64,000 nucleotides of DNA from Chloroflexota bacterium (GCA_026707405.1 JAPOWW010000001.1:124001-188000), one strand, 5' to 3'. Shown: positions 51,484-60,827, numbered from the stretch's first letter. The notes: generated by a model not told the origin, from the sequence alone. Translations and numbers: made by a program.

Positions 51484-53034
51484 CTAGCCGCCGGCCTTGA
51501 GGCGGGCCAGAGCCTCGTCGTTGATGGTGCTCAGGTCCTTCTGGATTCGGCCGATGCCTTCCTGAAGGTCGAGACCGTCGAACGCAACCTCGTCGATCAT
51601 CTTGCCGACGTGGTCGCCCTCGATCTGGGCGACGCGGTGAGGCACGTACTCGACGTAGGGCCAGATCTTGGTCGGCACGATCGGCGAGCCGTAGCGGCCC
51701 CACTTGCTGGAGCGGTATGCGTCGTTTTCGTACACGGCCTTCACTGAGTGACTACCGGAGTAGAAGTTACCGAAGCTGGCAAGGTTTTCCGGCTGCCAGA
51801 TGTGGACCATGAAGTCGAACGCCGCGTCCTTCTTCTCGTCCGTGACGAACTTCGGAACCGTGAGGCTTCCGATAGCCGCGTTCATGTAAACGAGATCCTG
51901 GGCGGCTCCGAACCTCGGCATTACGAACGGACGAACCGTCAGGTCGGGAGCGACGCCGCCGTAGTAGGAAACCGTCCAGATGCCGACGTTGTGCATGACG
52001 GACCGCTGCTTGACCAGAGGCGGCCAGCCGTCGGTCTGCACGTCGCGGGTGATGCTCTCACCGTACCAATCGGCGATGAACTGGAAGCCCTCGGTGACTT
52101 CGGGAATCGTCCAGTCGAACCTTTCCTCGGCCTTGTTGTACCACTCACCGCCGAGCTGGCGGGCCATGGCGGGGCCCCAGAAGCCCATCATCGAGCCGGG
52201 CGAGTAGGTACCGGCGCGAACGAGCTTGTCGCCGTCGTAGATGCGAAGCTGCTGGTCGACTTCGGCGAACTGCTCCCAGCTAGTGAACTGCGAGTTGTCG
52301 GTAATCCCTTCAAGGTCAACGCCAGCCTCGGCCGCGGCGTTGACGTCGGCGGTGACAAACGGGCCCTCGCATCCGCAAATCAGCGGAACGACGTAACGCT
52401 CACCGTCCTTCGACCAGACAGAATCGAGCGTGCTCGGGAAGAAGATGCCGTTCATCTCCGACCTTGACCGCAGTTCCGGCGTGAACGGATGCAGGACCTT
52501 GGTCACGTCGATCGGGTTCCACCACTGGGTGTAGGTGTAGACGATCTCGCCAGACGTTCCGGCGCTGACGGCCGGGTAGAACTTGGAGAGCAGGTCGCCA
52601 TATCCGATCGGCACCAACTCGACGGTGTAGTTCGGGTTGGCGGCCTGGAAGGTGTCGATCGCGCCCTGCATCGAGTTGAGTCCGTCCTGCCATTCCTGCA
52701 TCCAGAACTGGAGCTTGGCCTCTTTGGGCTTCGCCATGGCCTCGACGACCTTGGTAACAACCTTCTCGACGACCTTTTCCTCGACCTGGACGACGACCTT
52801 CTCGACCTCGACCTCTTGGGTTACGACCTTTTCGACCTCGACCGCAACCTCTTCCTTGACGATCTTGGTTACGACCTTCTCGACCGGAACCTCTTTGATC
52901 ACTTCCTGGATCTTGGTTTCAGTGACGACCTGCGTTTCGCCGCAACCCGCAAGTACGGCTGCTCCGATGCCGGCTCCGCCGGTCAGAGCAAGCGCGCGAA
53001 GCGCCTTACGTCGACTGAATACGCTATCCCTCAT
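51484..53034 (-). CDS. Extracellular solute-binding protein, family 1, paralogue 1
   Basis: 516 aa from ATG at 53034, preferred over ATG 53049 because GGAG then lies at a normal distance. Twin-arginine signal (FSRRKALRAL) with lipobox VLAGC, Cys31. A Val/Glu linker (KIVKEEVAVEVEKVVTQ and on) spans about 35-95. The mature domain starts KLQFWMQEWQDGLNSMQG. CUT1 fold; ligand probably a carbohydrate derivative. It is a close paralogue of the gene at 53399 with the same linker, and probably supplies the MalF/MalG pair downstream. Confidence 0.93.
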   Translation of the reverse strand: MRDSVFSRRKALRALALTGGAGIGAAVLAGCGETQVVTETKIQEVIKEVPVEKVVTKIVKEEVAVEVEKVVTQEVEVEKVVVQVEEKVVEKVVTKVVEAMAKPKEAKLQFWMQEWQDGLNSMQGAIDTFQAANPNYTVELVPIGYGDLLSKFYPAVSAGTSGEIVYTYTQWWNPIDVTKVLHPFTPELRSRSEMNGIFFPSTLDSVWSKDGERYVVPLICGCEGPFVTADVNAAAEAGVDLEGITDNSQFTSWEQFAEVDQQLRIYDGDKLVRAGTYSPGSMMGFWGPAMARQLGGEWYNKAEERFDWTIPEVTEGFQFIADWYGESITRDVQTDGWPPLVKQRSVMHNVGIWTVSYYGGVAPDLTVRPFVMPRFGAAQDLVYMNAAIGSLTVPKFVTDEKKDAAFDFMVHIWQPENLASFGNFYSGSHSVKAVYENDAYRSSKWGRYGSPIVPTKIWPYVEYVPHRVAQIEGDHVGKMIDEVAFDGLDLQEGIGRIQKDLSTINDEALARLKAGG

Positions 53035-53199
53035 AGGGCCTTCTCCCATTCCCAGCGTTTACCTAGCTGGCATTTTCCGCGCCAATCTTAACCAACAGAA
53101 CGGTATATAGCACAAACCCGACGACCTAGCGTGCGTTATGTCGATGGAATGCCCTAGAACCAGCTAGCACTGGCGCGACTTTAATTTGACTTCTGCATA

Positions 53200-53240
53200 C
53201 TACACGAAGTTGAGGCCCGTCCAAACCATCGGCAGCGGAA
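53200..53240 (-). pseudogene. 3' remnant of the GNAT gene
   Basis: On the minus strand it reads PLPMVWTGLNFV then TAG, matching the end of the GNAT protein at 55107 (PLPMIWTGLNFV). It sits 166 bp upstream of paralogue 1, as the GNAT stop sits 167 bp upstream of paralogue 2. Confidence 0.85.
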
Positions 53241-53266
53241 GGGACCCGCCGGACATGGCCCCTAGC

Positions 53267-53290
53267 TCAACCCTTCATTCCGGTCAGACT
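53267..53290 (-). pseudogene. 3' remnant of a MalG permease gene
   Basis: On the minus strand it reads SLTGMKG then TGA, the MalG C terminus (ISLTGMKA in the gene at 49531). Sixteen bases, CTTCATTCCGGTCAGA in plus orientation, are shared except at the last flank. Short, but in the place expected after duplication of the locus. Confidence 0.6.
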
Positions 53291-53333
53291 ATTTCAAACC
53301 TATCTTGTGACCGTCGCTTACGAAAAGTACCGA

Positions 53334-53365
53334 ATGGAGGGGCTATGAGGGGACAGCCCCTCCAT
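53334..53365 (-). terminator. Hairpin after binding-protein paralogue 2
   Basis: An 11-bp stem, ATGGAGGGGCT with AGCCCCTCCAT, 34 bp past the paralogue 2 stop. It matches the hairpin at 51419 and was duplicated with the gene. Confidence 0.65.
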
Positions 53366-53398
53366 CCGTTTCAGGTCAAAGCCTGATTGCGACTTGGA

Positions 53399-54940
53399 CT
53401 AGCCGGCCTGTAGACGGGCCAGGGACTCATCGTTGATGACGGTCAGTTCCTTCTGAATTCGGTCCATGCCCTCTTGCAAGTCCAGACCGTCGAATGCGAC
53501 CTCGTCGATCATTTTGCCTACGTGGTTGCCCTCGTACACCCCGACACGCTGCCCCGAATACCTGACGAACGGCCATACCTTAGTGGGCATGAGCGGCGCG
53601 CCGTAGCGACCCCACTTGCTGGTCCGGTAAGCCTCGTTTTCGTACACGGCCTTCACCGAATGGCTGCCCGAGTAGAACTTGCCGAACGAGGCCAGGTTCT
53701 CCGGCTGCCAGATGTGCACCATGAAGTCGAACGCCGCGTCCTTCTTCTCGTTCGCGACGAACTTCGGAACGGTAAGGCTTCCGATGGACGAGTTCCTGTA
53801 GATGCGCTCTTTGGCGCCGGGGAAAGTCGGCATGACCATGGGTCGCACGGTTATCTCGGGTGCGACCCCACCGTAGTAAGAGACGGTCCAGATTCCCACG
53901 TTATGCATTACCGACCGCTGCTTGACCAGCGGGGGCCATCCGTCGGTCTGGAGGTCGCGGGTGATACTGCCGCCGTACCAATCGGCGATGAACCGGAACG
54001 CCTCGAAGGACTCAGGCTCCGTCCAGTCCCACCTCTCCTCGGCCTTTTTGTACCACTCGGCGCCGAGCTGCCATGCCATCGCGGGACCCCAGTACCCCAT
54101 CATGGCGGGCGGAGAGAAAGTTCCCGCGCGCGTCAGCTTGTCACCGTCGTAGATTCGCAGCTGCTCGTCGATCTCGGCGAACTGCTCCCAGCTTTCGAAC
54201 TCCGAGTTCAAGGCTTCAAGATCGACACCCGATTCGGCGGCGAGCTCCATGTTGCACGTTACAAAAGGCCCCTCGCAACCGGAGATCAGCGGAACGACGT
54301 AGCGCTCACCGTCCTTGGACCAAACCGCGTCGAGCGTGGCCGGGAAGAAGATTCCGTTCATCTCCGATTTCGACCGCAGCTCCGGCGTGAACGGATGCAG
54401 GACCTTGGTCACATCCACCGGGCTCCACCACTCGGTGTAGCTGTAAACGATCTCACCCGAAGTAGCCGCGGTCATCGCGGGATAGAACTTGGACAGCAGG
54501 TCGGAATAGCCGATTGGCACCAGCTCGATCGTGTAGTTGGGATTCTTCGCCTCGAAGGAGTCGATGGCCCCCTGCATCGAGTTGAGGCCGTCCTGCCATT
54601 CCTGCATCCAGAACGACAGCTTGGCCTCCTTGGGCTTGGCCATGGCCTCGACGACCTTGGTGACGACCTTCTCGACGACCTTTTCCTCAACCTGGACGAC
54701 GACCTTTTCGACCTCGATCTCTTGGGTTACGACCTTTTCGACCTCGACCGCAACCTCTTCCTTGACGATCTTGGTTACGACCTTCTCGACCGGAACCTCT
54801 TTGATCACTTCCTGGATCTTGGTTTCGGTGACGACCTGCGTTTCGCCGCAACCGGCCAGTACGGCTGCTCCGATGCCGGCTCCCCCGGCGAGAGCAAGCG
54901 CGTGAAGCGCCTTACGTCTGCTGAATTCACTGCCCTTCAT
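53399..54940 (-). CDS. Extracellular solute-binding protein, family 1, paralogue 2
   Basis: 513 aa from ATG at 54940 (GGGGAG 8 nt upstream). Signal FSRRKALHAL with lipobox VLAGC, Cys31, and the same Val/Glu linker as paralogue 1. The mature domain begins KLSFWMQEWQDGLNSMQG. Differences from paralogue 1 are spread through the ligand domain (for example EALNSEFESWEQF against EGITDNSQFTSWEQF), so the two may bind related but different ligands. No permease follows directly; it must share the MalF/MalG genes downstream of paralogue 1. Confidence 0.93.
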   Translation of the reverse strand: MKGSEFSRRKALHALALAGGAGIGAAVLAGCGETQVVTETKIQEVIKEVPVEKVVTKIVKEEVAVEVEKVVTQEIEVEKVVVQVEEKVVEKVVTKVVEAMAKPKEAKLSFWMQEWQDGLNSMQGAIDSFEAKNPNYTIELVPIGYSDLLSKFYPAMTAATSGEIVYSYTEWWSPVDVTKVLHPFTPELRSKSEMNGIFFPATLDAVWSKDGERYVVPLISGCEGPFVTCNMELAAESGVDLEALNSEFESWEQFAEIDEQLRIYDGDKLTRAGTFSPPAMMGYWGPAMAWQLGAEWYKKAEERWDWTEPESFEAFRFIADWYGGSITRDLQTDGWPPLVKQRSVMHNVGIWTVSYYGGVAPEITVRPMVMPTFPGAKERIYRNSSIGSLTVPKFVANEKKDAAFDFMVHIWQPENLASFGKFYSGSHSVKAVYENEAYRTSKWGRYGAPLMPTKVWPFVRYSGQRVGVYEGNHVGKMIDEVAFDGLDLQEGMDRIQKELTVINDESLARLQAG

Positions 54941-55106
54941 AACCGCACTCCCCTTCTCCGTCCCCCGTGAGGCTATCTCTCTCTGTGCAAATACTAGACC
55001 ACTTGACACCACTCCGCATCCGTGTAGGAACGGCCTCCTTCAATCAAGGAGCGAATGCGGTTGAGTCCAAACCGGCCAGTGCGGGCCGATACCCGTCGGA
55101 CGATTG

Positions 55107-56333
55107 CTAGACGAAGTTGAGGCCCGTCCAAATCATGGGCAGCGGAAAGCAGGCGGAGACGGCCTCGCCCAGGCGTCCATTGGGTCCGATTTCCGCCCTA
55201 AGACCTGGTTCGAATATGAGTTCCAGCAGACCGGCATTACGTCCGATTCGATAGTGCTGGTTGTCGAGTTCGAGCAGGTAGGTTCCGTCCGTTATCGATA
55301 TAGCGAGCCGGTCGGCGATGTCTGCGCCGGCACGTTCGATGATCAGGGGTTTGATAGCGTCCAGGAACCTTGACGGGGCCAGCAGCTTGAAGGTGCCGGG
55401 CTGATGCGTGACATGGCGGGGATAGCCGTGACCAGCGCACTCGCTTAGCAGCTGGCGGTAGGCGCCTGCCACGGAGAGGTCGAAATGGGGTGCCCCCGCA
55501 CGCCCGGCGGCGGCGCGCGCCAGGGCAAGGACCGCTCCGGCGCCGCCAGCGAATTCGTTGGCTATGCGGTTGCCGACGGAGACGCTGCCAATGGATTCCT
55601 CCTCCAGCGGGAACGACGGTTCGCCTACAGTTGCAGTCGGGTCCGGCGCGCCGGATTCATTGTCCGAATCGTGGACCGTATAGGTGAGATACGCTTGCAG
55701 CGAGCCGTCGCGCTCGGCAACCAGCGCGTGGCGCTGGTCGATCACTCTGTCAATCCAGATAGCGCGGACGGCGACCTGGAAGTCTTCCAGGGGACGATGG
55801 AACCGGACGGGAAGCCGCTGGTAAAGCCGCACCATTTCGCCGATGTCGGCCTCGGTGGCGTCGCGAATCGTGTAGCCGCCGTTGTCTGGTTCAGTGTCAG
55901 CCGGAATCCGGTAGACGCTGACGCTTCCGGCAAGCTCGTATTCAAGCCGGCGGTACAGGCCCCTTTCGCCAGAGACGATTACGAGATCGACGCCGGCGTC
56001 TTGCATGAAGGACTCGCAGTGATTCATGAGAATCGTGGCGAGACCCCGCCCGCGATACGCAGGGTGGGTGCACACGCCGCCGACGCTGGCGACCTTGACT
56101 TCGCATCCGAAAAAGACCGCATTGCGGATATGGAGTCCGACGTAGGACACGATCTTGCCGTCAACGCAAATCACGCGGCGGGATTCTGGGTCCTTGTCGC
56201 GAAAGATGAGCGGATACTCGTCCGGCACCTGGCCGCCGGGCATGTCGCTGGTCCCGAAGACATCTGTGATGAGCCTGTGGAGCTCGCCGGTTTCTTCCGG
56301 CGCGGCGGCTCTCGGTCCCTCGATTTGGTCCAT
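55107..56333 (-). CDS. GNAT-family acetyltransferase (Eis-like layout)
   Basis: 408 aa from ATG at 56333 (MDQIEGPRAAAPEE); an earlier TTG is less likely. The first GNAT domain (about 15-150) has the acetyl-CoA loop HPAYRGRGLATILM. A second, degenerate GNAT-like half follows (about 155-290), and the last 100 residues look like an SCP2-type domain (LLELIFEPGLRAEIGPNG). This three-part layout is that of Eis-type acetyltransferases. It lies between four dehydrogenase genes and the binding-protein genes on the same strand, so it may acetylate an amino-sugar intermediate (inference). Confidence 0.82.
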   Translation of the reverse strand: MDQIEGPRAAAPEETGELHRLITDVFGTSDMPGGQVPDEYPLIFRDKDPESRRVICVDGKIVSYVGLHIRNAVFFGCEVKVASVGGVCTHPAYRGRGLATILMNHCESFMQDAGVDLVIVSGERGLYRRLEYELAGSVSVYRIPADTEPDNGGYTIRDATEADIGEMVRLYQRLPVRFHRPLEDFQVAVRAIWIDRVIDQRHALVAERDGSLQAYLTYTVHDSDNESGAPDPTATVGEPSFPLEEESIGSVSVGNRIANEFAGGAGAVLALARAAAGRAGAPHFDLSVAGAYRQLLSECAGHGYPRHVTHQPGTFKLLAPSRFLDAIKPLIIERAGADIADRLAISITDGTYLLELDNQHYRIGRNAGLLELIFEPGLRAEIGPNGRLGEAVSACFPLPMIWTGLNFV

Positions 56334-56429
56334 TCGACCGGGGGAGTCCAAAGCGCGGCTAGGCGAGGATGCCTGTCATCCGAACGTCGCTTGCTGCCGT
56401 GTCGGCGATCATGCAGGCGAGCCGCATAG

Positions 56430-57467
56430 TTAGATTTCCGGCGCCACCGCCGGCTCGAACCGGCCCGTCTCGACCGACTTAATCGCGGCGTCCAGGACGG
56501 CCATGTTCTTTACTCCCTGAACGGCATCGCTACGTGGAGTGCCGTCATTTTCGATGCAGGAGAGGAAGTCCGCGACGCAGTCGACGTAAGGCTTGGCTTG
56601 TCCGTTGAACGGGATGTACATGGGACCGCCAACGTCCTGGACGTTCCAGTTCGTGTGCAGCTCGACCACGTTCCGGCCAGCATTGGCCCAGCAGCTTCCC
56701 TCGTCACCGAATGCATTGCAGAACGTCTGGAACCCCGGATTTTGCTGGATCCCGAAGGTGTTCCAGACGCGGCCTATCGCACCGCTGGCGAATTTGAGCA
56801 GGATTACCGCCGTGTCGTTGATCGGGAATTCCTCGGGTTTGGAGGCTTTGGTTTCGACGGCGCAGACTTCCGTCACTTCACCGCCGACCCAAAGCACCAT
56901 GTCGATGGGATGGAGCGCCCCGCCGAACCAGGGATTTTGAGGCTCGTCCGGGTCGCGGCGCCAGGGAGTTGCGTCCCAAACGGGTCGCAGGTCGTGTACG
57001 TAGCCGGCGTCCACCTGGAAGATTCGCCCCAGGTCTCCGCAGTCCACTCGCTCCTTGACGAACTCGTATTGCGGGCTGAACCGGAACACTTGTCCCACGG
57101 CGACCTTTAGTCCGTTTCGCGCGGCCTTGCGGGCTATCTCGACGGCTTCGGACGTATCGACCCCGAGCGGCTTATCGGTGATTGCGTGCTTTCCCCCGTC
57201 GAGCGCCGCGCTGACTTGCTCGGCGTGCAGCTGGTCAACGGTGTTTACGATCACGAAGTCGAGATCGTCGGCCTCGAGCACGATTCTCGGGTCAGCGGAC
57301 GCCCGGTCGACTCCGAACTGCTTTACCGCCCGTTCGAGCGAGTCAGACTCCTCGTCCGAGAGGCATTCGATCGTGACGTTGGGCATTTCCGTAAGAGTTT
57401 TCGCCCACAGGTCGCCATGAACCGTGCGAGATCCGACGCCGATAATCCCTGCTCGATATTCAGCCAT
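56430..57467 (-). CDS. Gfo/Idh/MocA oxidoreductase, array copy 1
   Basis: 345 aa; GGAGG 6 nt before ATG 57467. Rossmann motif IIGVGSRTVHGDLW, Lys-Pro motif TDKPLGVDT, substrate-domain signature GGALHPIDMVLWVGG. NAD(P)-dependent oxidation of a sugar or cyclitol is expected. More distant from the other three array members, which share the GLGMG start. Confidence 0.9.
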   Translation of the reverse strand: MAEYRAGIIGVGSRTVHGDLWAKTLTEMPNVTIECLSDEESDSLERAVKQFGVDRASADPRIVLEADDLDFVIVNTVDQLHAEQVSAALDGGKHAITDKPLGVDTSEAVEIARKAARNGLKVAVGQVFRFSPQYEFVKERVDCGDLGRIFQVDAGYVHDLRPVWDATPWRRDPDEPQNPWFGGALHPIDMVLWVGGEVTEVCAVETKASKPEEFPINDTAVILLKFASGAIGRVWNTFGIQQNPGFQTFCNAFGDEGSCWANAGRNVVELHTNWNVQDVGGPMYIPFNGQAKPYVDCVADFLSCIENDGTPRSDAVQGVKNMAVLDAAIKSVETGRFEPAVAPEI

Positions 57468-57504
57468 TTGCGCCTCCGGCTATGGAAACGGCGAGTTTCC
57501 TTTT

Positions 57505-58551
57505 CTAGAACGAGTTGCGGACCTTGACGACCTGACCGGTTTCGACCGAGTGTCCGGCGGCCCAGCAAGTCGCGACCGACTTCGCCCCGTCTATAACGTT
57601 TGGGCTGGGCTCGGTGTCGTTTTCGAGGCACTCGGCAAAGTGCTTCATGTAACGGATCACCGTTTCGCCGTGACCGTATGCGCCGAGCGTCTCGGGAGCG
57701 AACCGGAACTTGCCGGTCGGCTGTCCTTCGAATCCGTCGTAAACGACGTTGATGTGGCCGCCCTGCTGGTCGGTGTAGTCGGCGAAGAGGGTCCCCTTGT
57801 TGCCCCAGAGGTTGATACCCATCATCGGCATGGGCGGATGCACTACGTCGTAGACGCCCAACACGCGGCCCATGATGCCGTTCACGAACTTGACATTCAG
57901 GATGAAGTTGCTCTTGATCTCGAGCTCGGGCGTCAGTCCTCCGCGATTACCGTAGGCGTGAACTTCCTCGATGTCTCCGAGTATCCATCTGAGGATGTCG
58001 ACCGGATGGGATACTCCGCCGTACAGCAGATCCTGGGGAACGTCCTTGCGCCAGGGGGTGAAGGGGAATACGTGGCGCATGTCGTGGACGTAGTGGCCCT
58101 CGACGAAGATCAGGTCACCCAGAAGGCCGGCGTCGAACTGGTCCTTAGCCGCGGTGAACTCAGGCTCGAAGCGCATGGTCTGGCCGACCAGGAACTTGAC
58201 GCCTTTTTTCTCGACGAGCCGAACGAGGTGCTCGGCGTCCTCCACCGTGGTGACCATCGGCTTGGTGCAAACGATGTGCTTGCCGGCTTCGAGCGCGGCG
58301 GTGACGTGCTCGGCGTGAAGGTGGTCGGGCGAATAGATGCTTACCACGTCGATGTCGGATCGCGCCACCACATCCCGATAGTCGGTCGACCAGTGACGGA
58401 TGCCCCATTCCTTTGCCGTGGCTTCGACCTTGGCCGCGGTCGGAGAGCAGATCGATCGAACCTCGAACGGGCTCGATTCATCGTTGTTGAGGGGCAGCAT
58501 GGTGCCGCCCATTCCCAGACCTATAACAGCTACACCTATCGACTTGCCCAT
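57505..58551 (-). CDS. Gfo/Idh/MocA oxidoreductase, array copy 2
   Basis: 348 aa; AGAGGAAAGG upstream of ATG 58551. Start GVAVIGLGMGGTMLPLNN, Lys-Pro motif CTKPMVTT, and GGVSHPVDILRWILGD. It shares the block HYVHDMRHVFPFTPWR with copies 3 and 4 (YxHD-(M/L)RPV, PWR), so the three arose by tandem duplication. Predicted NAD-dependent sugar dehydrogenase. Confidence 0.9.
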   Translation of the reverse strand: MGKSIGVAVIGLGMGGTMLPLNNDESSPFEVRSICSPTAAKVEATAKEWGIRHWSTDYRDVVARSDIDVVSIYSPDHLHAEHVTAALEAGKHIVCTKPMVTTVEDAEHLVRLVEKKGVKFLVGQTMRFEPEFTAAKDQFDAGLLGDLIFVEGHYVHDMRHVFPFTPWRKDVPQDLLYGGVSHPVDILRWILGDIEEVHAYGNRGGLTPELEIKSNFILNVKFVNGIMGRVLGVYDVVHPPMPMMGINLWGNKGTLFADYTDQQGGHINVVYDGFEGQPTGKFRFAPETLGAYGHGETVIRYMKHFAECLENDTEPSPNVIDGAKSVATCWAAGHSVETGQVVKVRNSF

Positions 58552-58603
58552 AGTTTCCCTTTCCTCTCGCTTATCACTCCAAAGCCTGAGTCATCCTGAG
58601 CTA

Positions 58604-59611
58604 TTAGAAATCGAGCCGCACCTTGACGGGAGTACCGCCCGAGCCTATCGATTCCCAAATCGCGTCGCCGACGGCGGTGACACGCGCTCCGTCGACTTCG
58701 TTGAGGTCTTGCGGTACGTCCGCGATTATCGACTCCACGAAGTTGCGAGCAACTCTCTGCTCGGCGGCCGCGTAAGCCTCCTGCGCGTAGTCGAAATCGA
58801 TAATGGGCTGACCGGCGATTCCGTCGAGAACGATCTGATTTTCCACGAACGTCCCCGAGGTTCCGAATACCTGCACGTAGATGTTGGGAAGCGGCGGCCT
58901 GACGCACGGCGCCATGGCGATCCTTCCAAGCGTGCCGTCCTCAAACTTGACGTTGACGACGAACGTCTCGTGCTTGTCCCGGGGATAGCGGTTGTCGAGT
59001 CCGCTGTAGGACCCGTAAGCCGCGACCTCGACGATCTCGCCCTTGAGAAACCGCATGGTGTCGATGTTGTGCGAAAGCCCGCCGTAGACGAAGTCCTGCG
59101 GAATCTCGTAGCGCCAGGGCGAATAGTCGTACACGGGGCGCAGGTCCTGGTAGTAGTCGGCGGCGACAAAGTAAATGTCGCCTAGCTCGCCCAGGTCGAT
59201 GAACTTCTTGGCGGTCAAGTGGGGCAGCACGTAGCGGAACGTCTGGGCGGGCATCACGCGCTTGCCCGTGCGCCGCGCCGCCCCGACTATCGCCTCGGAC
59301 TCCTCGGTGCTGACGGTCATGGGCTTGGTGACGAGAACGTGCTTGCCGGCTTCGAGCGCCTGGACAGTCTGGTCTCTGTGGAGGCCGTCGGGGGTATAGA
59401 CGGCGATGAGGTCGATGTCGGACCTGTCGAGGAGAGCGTCGTAGCTGTCGGTCCCGAACTCTATGCCGTGCTCGGCCTTTGCGGCGTCCACCCGTTCGAG
59501 CCGCACGTCGCAAATCCCGCGAACCGTTGCAGGAAACGACGGATCGCCGTTGATGGGCAGGAGGCTGCGCCCCATGCCGAGACCGATGATGCCAATTCCT
59601 AGGTTCGCCAT
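58604..59611 (-). CDS. Gfo/Idh/MocA oxidoreductase, array copy 3
   Basis: 335 aa from ATG 59611. Start GIGIIGLGMGRSLLPING, Lys-Pro motif VTKPMTVST, and GGLSHNIDTMRFLKGE. In this copy the PVD of copies 2 and 4 is replaced by NID, and QDLRPVYDYSPWR replaces HDMRPVF, so its substrate may differ. Gap to copy 2 is 52 bp. Confidence 0.9.
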   Translation of the reverse strand: MANLGIGIIGLGMGRSLLPINGDPSFPATVRGICDVRLERVDAAKAEHGIEFGTDSYDALLDRSDIDLIAVYTPDGLHRDQTVQALEAGKHVLVTKPMTVSTEESEAIVGAARRTGKRVMPAQTFRYVLPHLTAKKFIDLGELGDIYFVAADYYQDLRPVYDYSPWRYEIPQDFVYGGLSHNIDTMRFLKGEIVEVAAYGSYSGLDNRYPRDKHETFVVNVKFEDGTLGRIAMAPCVRPPLPNIYVQVFGTSGTFVENQIVLDGIAGQPIIDFDYAQEAYAAAEQRVARNFVESIIADVPQDLNEVDGARVTAVGDAIWESIGSGGTPVKVRLDF

Positions 59612-59798
59612 CCGGCGCCGATCCTTCCTGGTGACTGAGTGTTAGCTGTTGCCGTTACACGGATGTCGAATGTAGCAGACCTGGGCGCGTAGCTCATAAC
59701 GGTGGAGCGAGCCGGCGTGGTCTGCTGGGTCATCAACCGACGATTCGTCCGGGATGGCCGCTCGGCCCCGGTCTTAGATGACTCTCGATCTGGAAATA

Positions 59799-60827
59799 TC
59801 AGAAGTCGTTGAAGACCTTTTCGGGCTGGCCGGACTCGATTGACTTCCACGCCGCCCAACACGCCGATATGCACTTGGCGCCCTCGATCTCGTTGACCGT
59901 GGGCTTCTTATCTTCTATCAGACACTCTTCGAAGTGGCGCATGTAGCGCAGGACCTCGTTGCCGTGTCCGGCCTCGGGGCGGAACTTGAGCGTCCAGTCG
60001 GGCTGGTTCATGAACTTGTCGAAAACCGCGATCTCCTCGACGAACGACCCTCTGGTGCCATAAACGGACAACCCGTTCATGTGCTGGGGCGGCTCGACCA
60101 GGCCGAAGACGGCCATGATGCGACCGATGACGCCGTTTTCGAACTTGACGTTTATCAGGAAGTTGTCCATCTTGCCGCCGGGATATCTGGCGTCCATGCC
60201 GGAAGCCTGTCCGTAGCACGAGACTTCGAGGATGTCGCCCGCGAACCAGCGGAGCAAGTCGACGGGGTGACACGCGCCGCCGTACATGAAGTCCTGCGGA
60301 GCGGAGGCTCGCCACGGGGTCGCGTCGAAGACCGGCCGCATGTCGTGAACATAGTGCGACTCGGCGAACAGCAGTCGGCCGAGATCGCCGTCGTCGAGGA
60401 GCTTCTTGGCCGCCATGAACCGTGGCACGAACCGGCAGGTCTGACCGACCAGGAACTTCCTGCCCGTCCGCCGCACGAGGTCGACCGTAGCTTTGGCCTC
60501 GTCCAAGGAAACGACCATCGGCTTTGTGCAAATTACGTGCTTGCCGGCCTCCAGCGCGTCCCTAATGTGGCGCATGTGCATGTGGTCGGGGCTGTAGATG
60601 CCGACGATCTCGATATCCGAACGGTCGAGGATTTCGCGGTATTCGTCGGTCTGGAATAGCGTTTGGCCGCTGTGCTCGCCCGCGATCCTGGCCACGGCGT
60701 TGGGGTTGACGTCACAGATGGCCCGTACCGCCAGCCGCGAGTTGGCGTCGTAGTTGATCCCGAGCATGTTTCGTCCCATGCCCAGACCGATTACTCCCAC
60801 TCCGATTTCGCTGCTTGATGAAGTCAT
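59799..60827 (-). CDS. Gfo/Idh/MocA oxidoreductase, array copy 4
   Basis: 342 aa from ATG 60827. Start GVGVIGLGMGRNMLGINY, Lys-Pro motif CTKPMVVS, YVHDMRPVFDATPWR and GGACHPVDLLRWFAGD. First gene of the long minus-strand cluster; its upstream gap (255 bp) faces the divergent SDR gene and must hold the main promoter. Predicted sugar dehydrogenase. Confidence 0.9.
   Translation of the reverse strand: MTSSSSEIGVGVIGLGMGRNMLGINYDANSRLAVRAICDVNPNAVARIAGEHSGQTLFQTDEYREILDRSDIEIVGIYSPDHMHMRHIRDALEAGKHVICTKPMVVSLDEAKATVDLVRRTGRKFLVGQTCRFVPRFMAAKKLLDDGDLGRLLFAESHYVHDMRPVFDATPWRASAPQDFMYGGACHPVDLLRWFAGDILEVSCYGQASGMDARYPGGKMDNFLINVKFENGVIGRIMAVFGLVEPPQHMNGLSVYGTRGSFVEEIAVFDKFMNQPDWTLKFRPEAGHGNEVLRYMRHFEECLIEDKKPTVNEIEGAKCISACWAAWKSIESGQPEKVFNDF

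Noticed and set aside
53474..54970. 498-codon open frame on the plus strand
   Set aside because: Antisense shadow of binding-protein paralogue 2; the minus-strand product has signal, lipobox and family fold, and the plus product is low complexity in places with no recognisable domain.
55590..55625. REP-like string GGATTCCTCC with GCGGGAACGAC
   Set aside because: It lies inside the GNAT coding sequence and matches the REP poorly.
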